From: Natrinema gelatinilyticum
GTDB lineage: Archaea; Halobacteriota; Halobacteria; Halobacteriales; Natrialbaceae
NCBI RefSeq assembly: GCF_024266705.1
Contig: NZ_CP100756.1
Coordinates: 1,488,001-1,552,000, forward strand
Direction: 5' to 3'
DNA: 64,000 bases
Positions 42,960 to 50,621 of the stretch are shown one piece after another. Made by a program: the position numbers and the translations under genes. The notes beneath the pieces were generated by a model, which saw nothing but the letters and a program-made list of their open reading frames with translations, did not search any database and had not been told where the DNA came from. Numbering within the stretch: position 1 is the stretch's first letter; each line of letters starts with the position of its first letter.

Positions 42960-43682
42960 ATGGAAGAGAGCATCTCGGGATTCAAGACTCGCGGTGACTG
43001 GGGCGACATCGTCGAACACGGCGAGCGGATCACACATGCACTGCAAGATGCCGGGGCTCACGACCTCGACCAAGGCGACGGTGCGCACTATGCGCAAGCA
43101 TTTGAGGAGTGGGACGAGTGGCGGCCCAAGGCCCACGAAACCCTCAATTCCGACGTCAGTGAGAAGACCGCAGACCAGGCGAGTGTCGAGGAAGGCAAGG
43201 GCGAAAAGGCCGGGAAAGAGCCAGACGAAGACATCAAGACGGCCGGTGAAAAACTGTCCGAATCCTATGAGAAACTCGAGGAAGACGACGCGGAGGCGGC
43301 GGTCGGCACCTGGAAGGAGTCGATCGACTACGTCGCGCGGGCGGCCGACTCAGCGGGGCGCAAGGCCCTTCGCCGCGTTGAGGACACAGTCTATCAGAAC
43401 GTGATGACCCAACTCGCGCCCTACTACTTCGACAACGAACTCGTCAGCGCAAACATTCAGCAGTCGGCGCGGAACGGCGGAAACGGTGAGCAGTTCGTCT
43501 TCGAAGTCAACGTCAACGACGACGGCCTCAAAGAGGACGTCTCCGACCTGCTCGCCGAATACGAAGACGAGATCGACCGCTGGCACGTCGAGGTGGAGAA
43601 GGACACGGACGCCGCCGAAGCCATCGAGGGGGCCGAGCCACCGCCGAAACCCGATGATAACTCCAGATCGACGACGAACTGA
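42960..43682 (+). CDS. DUF5828-like haloarchaeal protein
   Basis: 240 residues with MEESISGFKTRGDWGDIVEHGERI and EEWDEWRPKAHETL at the start, a Lys/Glu-rich charged linker (residues about 72-105), a helical middle (YVARAADSAGRKALRRVEDTVYQNVMTQLAPYYFDN) and a beta-rich end (FVFEVNVNDDGLKEDVSDLL). I match it to the haloarchaea-specific DUF5828. Function unknown. Confidence 0.75.
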   Translation: MEESISGFKTRGDWGDIVEHGERITHALQDAGAHDLDQGDGAHYAQAFEEWDEWRPKAHETLNSDVSEKTADQASVEEGKGEKAGKEPDEDIKTAGEKLSESYEKLEEDDAEAAVGTWKESIDYVARAADSAGRKALRRVEDTVYQNVMTQLAPYYFDNELVSANIQQSARNGGNGEQFVFEVNVNDDGLKEDVSDLLAEYEDEIDRWHVEVEKDTDAAEAIEGAEPPPKPDDNSRSTTN

Positions 43683-43772
43683 CTGATTGCCCGTCAGTCG
43701 GCAGCCACCAGCCGCCCTTTGCAGCCGGCGGTCGGCACACACTTGTAGGATCAGGCAATAGGAAGCGAGTAG

Positions 43773-44966
43773 ATGGTCGATCTCGCCACGCTCGGGACCT
43801 TCGCCGTGGCCGCGGTTGCGAGCCTCTTCATGGCCTGGGCGATCGGCGCCGGTTCGAGTGGTTCCACGCCGTTCGCACCGGCCGTTGGTGCGAACGCAAT
43901 TTCAGTGATGCGAGCCGGGTTTCTCGTCGGATTGCTCGGCTTCAGCGGTGCGGTGCTCCAGGGGGCGAACGTCTCTGAAGCAGTCGGCACGGAGTTGATC
44001 GGCGGGGTCACGCTTTCGTCGATTGCCGCCATCCTGGCCCTCCTGATCGCGGCCGCCCTCGTGGCCATCGGTATCTTCACCGGATATCCGATCGCGACCG
44101 CGTTTACCGTGACCGGGGCCGTCATCGGCGTCGGCCTCGCGCTCGGCGGCGATCCGGCGTGGCCAAAGTACGCCGAAATTGCTACGCTGTGGCTGTTGAC
44201 ACCGTTCGTCGGCGGGGGAATCGCCTATGCGGTCGCCCGACTCCTCCGCGCCAAGTGGGTCTCGGAGACGTATTTCATCGTCTTGCTGGCCGGGCTCGTC
44301 GGCGCAATCGTCGGCAACATCAAATTCGCCCTCCTCGGCCCGCCGGGAGCCGGCGGCGCATCGATCGCCCAGGTTCTGAGCGAGTGGCTTCCCGGCACGG
44401 ACACCGCTGGCCTCGTCGTCGCGACGCTCGTGATCGCGGCGATCTGGGCGGGCCTGATCGCATTCGATCTCGGAAAGGGGCTCGAGCGCGGCGAACGACA
44501 TTTCCTGCTCGTCCTCGGTGGCCTGGTCGCCTTTTCCGCCGGCGGTAGTCAGGTCGGGCTGGCGATTGGCCCGTTGGTCCCCCTCTCGAGCGAGTTCGAG
44601 GTGCCGCTGTTCGCGATGCTCGTCGGCGGCGGGTTCGGTCTCCTGCTCGGTTCGTGGACTGGCGCACCGCGAATGATCAAGGCGATTTCGCAAGATTACT
44701 CCTCGCTGGGACCCCGTCGGTCGATCGCCGCACTCATTCCCTCGTTCATCATCGCACAGGCCGCGGTGTTTTACGGTATCCCGGTCTCGTTTAACGAGAT
44801 TATCGTCAGCGCGATTATCGGCAGTGGGTACGCTGCGGCCGGCGCCGGCGGCGGAGTCAGCGCTCGGAAAATGGGGTACACCGTCCTCGCATGGATCGGC
44901 TCGCTGGCCGGCGCGATTATCGTCGCTTACGTGGTCTACTCTGCCATCGGTGCGATCGCTCTCTGA
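43773..44966 (+). CDS. Inorganic phosphate transporter, PiT family
   Basis: 397 residues, about ten membrane helices. The PiT signature repeats appear as AIGAGSSGSTPFAPAVGANAISV near the N-terminus and GSGYAAAGAGGGVSARKMGYTVLAWIGSLAGA near the C-terminus, a duplicated topology typical of COG0306. It is a secondary phosphate symporter. The central loop is shorter than in Escherichia coli PitA. Confidence 0.9.
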   Translation: MVDLATLGTFAVAAVASLFMAWAIGAGSSGSTPFAPAVGANAISVMRAGFLVGLLGFSGAVLQGANVSEAVGTELIGGVTLSSIAAILALLIAAALVAIGIFTGYPIATAFTVTGAVIGVGLALGGDPAWPKYAEIATLWLLTPFVGGGIAYAVARLLRAKWVSETYFIVLLAGLVGAIVGNIKFALLGPPGAGGASIAQVLSEWLPGTDTAGLVVATLVIAAIWAGLIAFDLGKGLERGERHFLLVLGGLVAFSAGGSQVGLAIGPLVPLSSEFEVPLFAMLVGGGFGLLLGSWTGAPRMIKAISQDYSSLGPRRSIAALIPSFIIAQAAVFYGIPVSFNEIIVSAIIGSGYAAAGAGGGVSARKMGYTVLAWIGSLAGAIIVAYVVYSAIGAIAL

Positions 44967-45014
44967 TCCGGCCGATATCGAACGGTCTTTACACGACGGA
45001 TTGTGAGTTCATCT

Positions 45015-45761
45015 ATGGACGAGGACACCGTCGATTCCCCGAGACGTGGAGGTGGGGACGAGTCGGTCCAGTGGCGGCGGGACGCGAGTACGTCCCGGAC
45101 CGTTCGACTCCTGTGGACGTTCGGCGTCGGTACATTCTTCGCCGCGATCGGGGTCGTCATCTGCTGGCGACTCTACCAGCTGGCCGGTGAGGCTGCCGGC
45201 GGACTCGGCCGGAACGTCGTCCTCGCGCTCATCGCAGCAGTCGCGGCGACGATCCTCGCGCTTGCCGTCGCAGCGGACACCGAACGACACCTCGAGCGCC
45301 TCATCGGTCCGCTCTCGAGAGACGTTCCGACGGGAACACGCTTAGATCGGGCGATGGATGCCGCGGTCGGCACGGTCGTGATGGGCGCTTTCATCAGCGT
45401 ACTGATGGGAGTCGGGCGGTACGTCTCCCAGAACGAGCTCCTGGCAGTCGGTGCGGGCCCCTTCACCGGGTTCGCCGCGTTTTTGCTGCCACTCGCACTC
45501 GTCGCGCTCGGCCTGGCATCGTTCCTGCAGTCGGTCGGCACGCTCGACCGTTCGGAACGGGTGATCTACCTCTACGAGCCGAAACAACGAGTCGATCTGG
45601 CGGTGATCACCGACGTTTCGGTTCGACGTCTCGGCGACGCCGCCGTAATGAAACTCGGCTACGCACAGCCCGACGGGCAATACGTTCAAGGACCGCGGAG
45701 AATCGTCGTTCCACCCGAAATCGCACGCGACGTCGCGTCGCTCGTCGATTCGAACGGCTGA
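45015..45761 (+). CDS. Haloarchaeal four-helix membrane protein
   Basis: 248 residues from ATG 45015. Polar acidic N-terminus (about 35 residues), then four hydrophobic segments (LLWTFGVGTFFAAIGVVICW, VVLALIAAVAATILALAVA, AAVGTVVMGAFISVLMGVGRYV, FAAFLLPLALVALGLASFL) and a soluble C-terminal part (VIYLYEPKQRVDLAVITDVSVRRLGDAAVMKLGYAQ). No characterised relative known to me. Same strand as the phosphate transporter. Confidence 0.65.
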   Translation: MDEDTVDSPRRGGGDESVQWRRDASTSRTVRLLWTFGVGTFFAAIGVVICWRLYQLAGEAAGGLGRNVVLALIAAVAATILALAVAADTERHLERLIGPLSRDVPTGTRLDRAMDAAVGTVVMGAFISVLMGVGRYVSQNELLAVGAGPFTGFAAFLLPLALVALGLASFLQSVGTLDRSERVIYLYEPKQRVDLAVITDVSVRRLGDAAVMKLGYAQPDGQYVQGPRRIVVPPEIARDVASLVDSNG

Positions 45762-45765
45762 CCGG

Positions 45766-47172
45766 TCACGTATCGTTTTCGTCGATTTCGAGGGCTTCGG
45801 GTCCGGCCTCCACGTCGGGTTCGGGTTCCTCGTCGACGACCTCGAGTTTCCGGAGGCGGGCTTTCATGATTCGGGTGTTCTCGACCGTTTCGACGGTGAT
45901 GCGGACGCCGTCGTAGGTGATCTCCTCACCCTCCTCTACGAGACGTCCCGCGCGATTGAAGATGAAGCCGGCGATGGTCTCGAACTCCTGGCCCTCCGGG
46001 AGATCGATCTCGAGCGCCTCGTTGACGTCTTCGATGTTGACCTCGCCCCGGACGAGAACGGTGTCCGCATCGATCTCCTCGATCGGCTGTTCCTCGCCGC
46101 CTTCGAGGATCTCGCCGACGATTTCCTCGATCATGTCCTCCATCGTCACGAGCCCCTCCGTGGTGCCGAACTCGTCGATGACGATCGCCATATGCATCCG
46201 ATTTTCGCGCATCTCGGAGAGGAGTTCGTCGACGTTCTTCGACTCGGGAACGTGTAGCGTCGGCTGGATCAGATCGCCGAGCTCGAGTCCGTCGTCGCCA
46301 GTTTCGCCGTAGTTGAGGTCCCGGACGAGGTCGCGGATGTGGACGACGCCCTGAACGTTGTCGAGGCTCCCTTCGTAGACCGGGACGCGAGCGTGGCTGC
46401 TCTGAATGCAGGTCTCGATCGCTTCGTCGATTTCGGCGTCTTTCGGGACAGCCGTCATGTCCAGTCGCGGCGTCATGACCTCCTTGACGATCGTGTTGTT
46501 GAACCGGAAGATACGCTGGAGCATCTCGTGTTCTTCTTCCTCCAGGACGCCCTCGCGCTCGCCGGATTCGATCATTTCCTGGATCTCGTCCCGGGTAACG
46601 TACGGTGTCTCGATCGCCCCCGTGGAGCCGGTGAGACGGTTGATCTGCCGCGTGAGGTAATCGAAGAGAACGACGAGCGGATACATTACCCGCTCTGCGG
46701 CCTTCAACGGCCCTGCAACGCGGATCGACCAGGACTCGGTATTTTCGACGGCGTAGGACTTCGGCGCGCTCTCGCCGAACAGGAGGACGATGGCGGTGAT
46801 CCCGAACGTGGCGAACAGAACGGCCGTCAGACCGCCGAAGTAGAGCGCGAGGATCGCCGTCGCGATCGACGACATCGCGATGTTGACGATGTTGTTCCCG
46901 ACGAGGATCGTCACGAGCAACCGGTGTGGATCGGCCTTCAGGGCCTTCACGCGTTCCGCACCTGGGATCCCGTCCTCGGCCATCCCCTCGACACGATGTT
47001 TCGGGATCGAAAACAGCGCGATTTCCGACGACGAGAAGAACGCTGACAGACCCACGAGTACGACGAGGGCGAACACGCCGAGGACCGTCACCACCGACTG
47101 GTTGATCTCGAGTCCCACCACCGGGATCTCGTACAGGGCCAACATAATGTCGAGGGGTGGAGACAACGCCAT
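45766..47172 (-). CDS. CNNM/CorC-type membrane transporter (DUF21, CBS pair, CorC_HlyC)
   Basis: 468 residues. DUF21 membrane domain (FALVVLVGLSAFFSSSEIALFSIPKHR, LLVTILVGNNIVNIAMSSIATAIL), two CBS domains (VMTPRLDMTAVPKDAEIDEAIE; LIQPTLHVPESKNVDELLSEMRENRMHMAIVIDEFGTTEGLVTMEDMIEEIVGEI) and the C-terminal transporter-associated domain (VLVRGEVNIEDVNEALEIDLPEGQEFETIAGFIFNRAGRL). The family exports Mg2+ in an ATP-sensing way. Convergent with the preceding membrane protein, 4 bp apart. Confidence 0.93.
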   Translation of the reverse strand: MALSPPLDIMLALYEIPVVGLEINQSVVTVLGVFALVVLVGLSAFFSSSEIALFSIPKHRVEGMAEDGIPGAERVKALKADPHRLLVTILVGNNIVNIAMSSIATAILALYFGGLTAVLFATFGITAIVLLFGESAPKSYAVENTESWSIRVAGPLKAAERVMYPLVVLFDYLTRQINRLTGSTGAIETPYVTRDEIQEMIESGEREGVLEEEEHEMLQRIFRFNNTIVKEVMTPRLDMTAVPKDAEIDEAIETCIQSSHARVPVYEGSLDNVQGVVHIRDLVRDLNYGETGDDGLELGDLIQPTLHVPESKNVDELLSEMRENRMHMAIVIDEFGTTEGLVTMEDMIEEIVGEILEGGEEQPIEEIDADTVLVRGEVNIEDVNEALEIDLPEGQEFETIAGFIFNRAGRLVEEGEEITYDGVRITVETVENTRIMKARLRKLEVVDEEPEPDVEAGPEALEIDENDT

Positions 47173-47367
47173 TGATATACTGGGTTATAGCTGGATCGGT
47201 TAACAGTTTCCCATTTGAGTATCAGTGACAGTGATCACCGCATCCGATCGATGACGACAATCATTTCCGAACACGACCGCACGGGCTCTCATCGCCGGGC
47301 CCGACCGGTCACGGCCATCGTCGCCGCCGACGACACGGTTTTCCGCTCGTTTCCCCAACGCTCGAGT

Positions 47368-47673
47368 ATGAGCGCGACCGCCGAGCCACCGATCACGTTC
47401 TACCGACTGCAGGGCTGTCCGTTCTGCGAGCGGGTCGCCCGGCTGCTGTCCGAGTACGACCTCGACTATCGATCGCGGTTCGTCGAACCAATGCACTCCG
47501 ATCGAAACGTCGTCAAACGCGTCGCCGGGGTCCGGACCGTTCCCGTCGTCGTCGACGAGAATATCGGTGTCACGATGGCCGAAAGCGCAAACATCGTCAG
47601 CTATCTCGAGTCGACATACGGCGAGGGAGAACACCCCGATCGGGCCGCGGCGGATGCGGGAGGTGACGACTGA
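47368..47673 (+). CDS. Glutaredoxin-like protein
   Basis: 101 residues. N-terminal thioredoxin-fold with the redox motif GCPFCERVARLL (Cys near 17 and 20) and the TVPVVVD cis-proline loop, followed by ANIVSYLESTYG. It would reduce disulfides using a small thiol (haloarchaea use gamma-glutamylcysteine). The stop TGA shares its final A with the ATG of the next gene, implying coupling. Confidence 0.9.
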   Translation: MSATAEPPITFYRLQGCPFCERVARLLSEYDLDYRSRFVEPMHSDRNVVKRVAGVRTVPVVVDENIGVTMAESANIVSYLESTYGEGEHPDRAAADAGGDD

Positions 47674-48188
47674 TGCCCGACTTCGAAGTCGTCGAACTTG
47701 GCCCGACCGACCATCCCGAACCCGGCGACGAGGCGCCGGAATTCACCCGACCGTTCGTCACCACCGAGTTCTGGGAGGACCGAACGCTCTCGAACCTCGT
47801 CCGTGACACCGACGGACCGACGATCCTCGTCTTCACTCCGATGACGGGTTCGTTCCTCGCGAAATACGTCTGGGACGAACTCGCGGATCGAAACTGGAAC
47901 GAGGGCTCGGCCCAGATCGTCGGCGTCACGGCGTCGACTCCCTACGGCATCAAACGATTCCTCGCGGACAACGACTATCCGTTCCGGTTCGTCAGCGATC
48001 CGAGCAACGAGGTCGCGGCGACGTACGACGTCGCACACGACTTAGACGGGATGACAGGGGTCAGCGAACCCCGCATCGCGTTCTTCGCACTCGACAGCGA
48101 TCGCACGGTCCAGGGCGCGTGGGTCGCGACCGACTGGCCAGAGTTCCCCGACTACGACGACCTTGAGTCGGAACTCGGACTCGCGTGA
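47673..48188 (+). CDS. Redoxin-fold protein without cysteine
   Basis: 171 residues of AhpC/TSA type: PGDEAPEFTRPFVTTEFWEDRTLSNLV, TILVFTPMTGSFLAKYVWDEL, IVGVTASTPYGIKRFLADNDYPFRFVSDPSNEVAATYDV. In active peroxiredoxins FTP..F is followed by a catalytic Cys; here the segment has none, and the whole protein contains no cysteine. It overlaps the glutaredoxin gene by one base, so it may scaffold or modulate thiol redox rather than reduce peroxide. Confidence 0.85.
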   Translation: MPDFEVVELGPTDHPEPGDEAPEFTRPFVTTEFWEDRTLSNLVRDTDGPTILVFTPMTGSFLAKYVWDELADRNWNEGSAQIVGVTASTPYGIKRFLADNDYPFRFVSDPSNEVAATYDVAHDLDGMTGVSEPRIAFFALDSDRTVQGAWVATDWPEFPDYDDLESELGLA

Positions 48189-48249
48189 GGTACGTCCCGA
48201 TCCGAACACCCGACAGCTTTTTGCGCAAGATCCGCCGAGTTCGAACCGA

Positions 48250-48834
48250 ATGAGCGAACTCGACCGCGCGGCGGATGCGATCGAATCCGGGTCCCTCGTC
48301 GTCTACCCGACCGAGACGGTCTACGGGCTCGGTGCGGCGGCACTCGATCCCGACGCCGTCGATCGCGTCTTCGAGGTGAAAGGGCGTGACCGATCGAAGC
48401 CGATCTCGTTCGCAGTGCCGTCGGTCCCGTCGGCGCTTCCGTACGTTCGTACGTCGGATCGAGAACGACGGTTCATGGCGACGTTTCTCCCGGGACCCGT
48501 GACGGTCCTCTGTCGTCGACGCGACACCGTCCCGGACGAACTCACTGCGGGCCGCGACCGCGTCGGTGTCCGCGTCCCGGATCACGACCTCGCACTCGCG
48601 CTCTGTGAGCGCGCCGGAACGCCGATCACTGCGACGAGCGCGAACGTCAGCGGCCGCGAGAGCGCCCGGGACCTCGCGGACCTCGACCCCGAGGTTCGTG
48701 AGGCGGCCGCGGTCGTCCTCGACGGTGGCGAAACCCCCGGCAGCGAAAGCACCGTCGTCGACGTCTCGACGGGGGTAATCCACCGGCGCGGCGCACTGGC
48801 CAACGAGATCGAGGGCTGGCTCGAGCGTCACTAG
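48250..48834 (+). CDS. L-threonylcarbamoyladenylate synthase (Sua5/YrdC)
   Basis: 194 residues from ATG 48250. YrdC-fold motifs: VVYPTETVYGLGAAALD, VKGRDRSKPIS, FLPGPVTVL, VGVRVPDHDLALALCERAGTPITATSANVSG and PGSESTVVDVS. It makes threonylcarbamoyl-AMP for t6A37 of ANN-decoding tRNAs. It is the single-domain form without the Sua5 C-terminal domain. Confidence 0.95.
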   Translation: MSELDRAADAIESGSLVVYPTETVYGLGAAALDPDAVDRVFEVKGRDRSKPISFAVPSVPSALPYVRTSDRERRFMATFLPGPVTVLCRRRDTVPDELTAGRDRVGVRVPDHDLALALCERAGTPITATSANVSGRESARDLADLDPEVREAAAVVLDGGETPGSESTVVDVSTGVIHRRGALANEIEGWLERH

Positions 48835-48852
48835 AACTCCGGGTTGGGGCGA

Positions 48853-49536
48853 TTAGCGCTTCAGGAGCGATCGCAACGTTCTCGTTTTCACGCCGCAGTC
48901 GGCCGCGAACTCGCACGGCTCGCACTTCGAGCGCTTCGTCGTCCGGGCCGGCGGCCCATTTAGTTCTCGGACGACACGAAGGGCGCGTCGATACTGCGCG
49001 TTCCGCCGAGTCGTCAGCTCGAGCGATCGAATCACGCCGTAGGCCGGATACTCGAGCCAGGCCCGCTCGATCCGGACCCTGTGCTGCCATGCCAGCGCCT
49101 TCGCGGCCGCGACCGCGTGGACCGACTGGGACTCCCAGACCCCGGTATCGGGCGGCTGACCGGCCGAAATCAGGACTGGCTCGAGCGGGTCCGCAAGGAC
49201 CTTGTGGACGCTCCCCCGACAGTGGCGGCCGACTGCGAACACTGCCCGGTCGTCGGGATCGCACAGTCGTTCCCAGTGCTCTGCAGCCTCGAGTCGCCGC
49301 CGGGTGGACGCCAGTCGTTCGCGATACCGAACCGCGGAGACGGCGATCGGCTCGCGCTCGAGGTCGTCTAACGAGGCCTCGAGCAACTCCTCGTACCGGG
49401 TCGCGAGCGCTCGAATCGACTCGACCTCGGGCGGCGGCTCGCGGGCCTCGTCCGGCAGGGTCCGCTGATAGTAGCACTTCCGCGGACAGTAGGCGGCGGT
49501 CCGGAGATCGCTGAACGAGACGAGCGTGTGGGTCAC
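48853..49536 (-). CDS. cas4: Stand-alone Cas4-like nuclease
   Basis: 227 residues. The N-terminal MTHTLVSFSDLRTAAYCPRKCYYQR has the first Fe-S cysteines (about 17 and 21) and the C-terminus the others (CEPCEFAADCG), as in Cas4. The PD-(D/E)xK core lies between (EPVLISAGQPPDT, RIERAWLEYPAYG) but some catalytic positions look divergent from canonical Cas4, so activity is uncertain. No CRISPR array or cas genes are in the window. Confidence 0.8.
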   Translation of the reverse strand: MTHTLVSFSDLRTAAYCPRKCYYQRTLPDEAREPPPEVESIRALATRYEELLEASLDDLEREPIAVSAVRYRERLASTRRRLEAAEHWERLCDPDDRAVFAVGRHCRGSVHKVLADPLEPVLISAGQPPDTGVWESQSVHAVAAAKALAWQHRVRIERAWLEYPAYGVIRSLELTTRRNAQYRRALRVVRELNGPPARTTKRSKCEPCEFAADCGVKTRTLRSLLKR

Positions 49537-49749
49537 GAACCGTCTGGCCGCTCCTTCGTATAAGAAGTCTCGCTCGGCGATCGACGGAACGCGTTACTAA
49601 GCGTTACTGAGAAACCGAGTGGACGCACGGCGTATTCCGTTCGAAATAGGGATCCCCAGCACACACCTCGGCGGAGGCGCGTCCGCAGTGGACGCATTCT
49701 CGGTGGACACTCGTCCGCAGTAGGTGCATCCACAGTACAAGCAATCGAA

Positions 49750-49784
49750 CCGAGCGCGAGCGGAGCGAGTGCTCGGCCTTTTTT
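49750..49784 (+). terminator. Hairpin followed by T run (plus strand)
   Basis: CCGAGC at 49750-49755 pairs with GCTCGG at 49771-49776 and is followed by CC and six T. This has the form of an intrinsic terminator for transcription on the plus strand, although no plus-strand gene ends here. Confidence 0.4.
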
Positions 49785-49788
49785 CATC

Positions 49789-49847
49789 GAACTTTTTTGA
49801 CCGGGTTCGAGCGAACGCAGTGAGCGAGGACCCGGTCAAAAAAGTTC
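49789..49847 (-). terminator. 18-bp perfect inverted repeat downstream of cmi4
   Basis: GAACTTTTTTGACCGGGT at 49789-49806 is the exact reverse complement of 49830-49847, two bases before the cmi4 stop. The loop contains a shorter palindrome (CGAGCGAACGCAGTGAGCGAG, partly paired). With T runs on either strand it can end transcription in both directions. Confidence 0.7.
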
Positions 49848-49848
49848 G

Positions 49849-50439
49849 TTAGAAGTCCACGTCCGTTTCCATCCCCTCGGTCGCGTCCTCGAGTCCGTCC
49901 TCGCGGAGATCGGACGCCATCCGCTCCGAGAGTTCCGCGTCCGCGAGGATGCTGTCGAACTCGTCGCGATAGCGATCGTTCGCCGACCGAGACTGATCTT
50001 CCGCTCTGGCGACGCGGCGGTACCGACGGATCTTTGCCTCGCTGACGTCGTACTCGTCCGCCAGCGTCTCGTCGTCCTCCTCGCGGTCGCGAATGGCCGC
50101 GAGATCCACCTCATCCGCGTCGTCGTCGCCCACGAGGTGTAACGACATTCGCGCCTCGAAGACGTCGTCCGCGTCGACCCCGATCCCCCCTGCAATCGCG
50201 TCGTCGGTCCGGCCATCGTAGAACCCCCTGGCGACCGTGATCAATTCGTCGTCGGTTAGGTCCGTGTCGAACGCGTAGCGCTCGCGCATCTGCTGGACGA
50301 CGCTCTCGAGGCGTTCCTCGTCTGTTCGCTCGTCGCGTTCGAGGGAGCCGCGGGTGTTCTCCTGGGATTCGGTAATCGTTTCCTCGCCATCGGTGACGGA
50401 CGTGAAGATATCCCGAAGTTCCTCGGTTTTATCGTTCAT
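49849..50439 (-). CDS. cmi4: Conditioned medium-induced protein 4 family
   Basis: 196 residues: MNDKTEELRDIFTSVTDGEETITESQ at the start, a helical middle (SVVQQMRERYAFDTDLTDDELITVARGFYDGRTDDAIAGGIGVDADDVFEARMSLHLV) and a HTH-like region (DETLADEYDVSEAKIRRYRRVA). I recognise the haloarchaeal family called conditioned medium-induced protein 4 after Natronococcus occultus. The two repeated DELxxxARxFYDGRTDD/ DEYDVSEAKIRRY motifs suggest DNA binding. Confidence 0.75.
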   Translation of the reverse strand: MNDKTEELRDIFTSVTDGEETITESQENTRGSLERDERTDEERLESVVQQMRERYAFDTDLTDDELITVARGFYDGRTDDAIAGGIGVDADDVFEARMSLHLVGDDDADEVDLAAIRDREEDDETLADEYDVSEAKIRRYRRVARAEDQSRSANDRYRDEFDSILADAELSERMASDLREDGLEDATEGMETDVDF

Positions 50440-50537
50440 GGGTGGACACTCCCGATGGGTGGCTATTTAAGCCTGTTGCCAGCCCAAGTTGGGAGTTGAC
50501 GGTCGAACATAATCAACTGTTAAAAACTCAAAATAGA

Positions 50538-50545
50538 TTTATAAT
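50538..50545 (+). promoter_or_regulatory. TATA box upstream of the Fe-S oxidoreductase
   Basis: TTTATAAT, within AATAGATTTATAATTTTC, lies 36 bp before an in-frame ATG at 50574 and 84 bp before the ATG at 50622. It predicts transcription start near 50567, which makes the upstream ATG a serious alternative start. Confidence 0.5.
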
Positions 50546-50621
50546 TTTCGCAAGACGGCGTGGGGGAAAGCCAATGAGCAGTGTGGCAAGAATTAAGTTA
50601 GAGCCCTGCCCCTCATTGGAT

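Larger units (their letters stand above)
49537..49848. other. Intergenic region with two terminator-type hairpins
   Basis: About 310 bases between cmi4 and the Cas4-like gene (both minus strand). It has a direct-repeat-rich patch (TGCGGACG and GTGGAC/GTCCAC units at about 49640-49735) and the hairpins listed separately. A minus-strand frame with CLYCGCTYCG arises inside the repeats and is not called. Confidence 0.5.

Noticed and set aside
49597..49839. Minus-strand frame with a CLYCGCTYCG cysteine cluster resembling a zinc finger
   Set aside because: The cluster arises within short direct repeats next to the terminator hairpins, the remainder is Arg/Ser-rich, and it runs into the hairpin. 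I treat it as chance.
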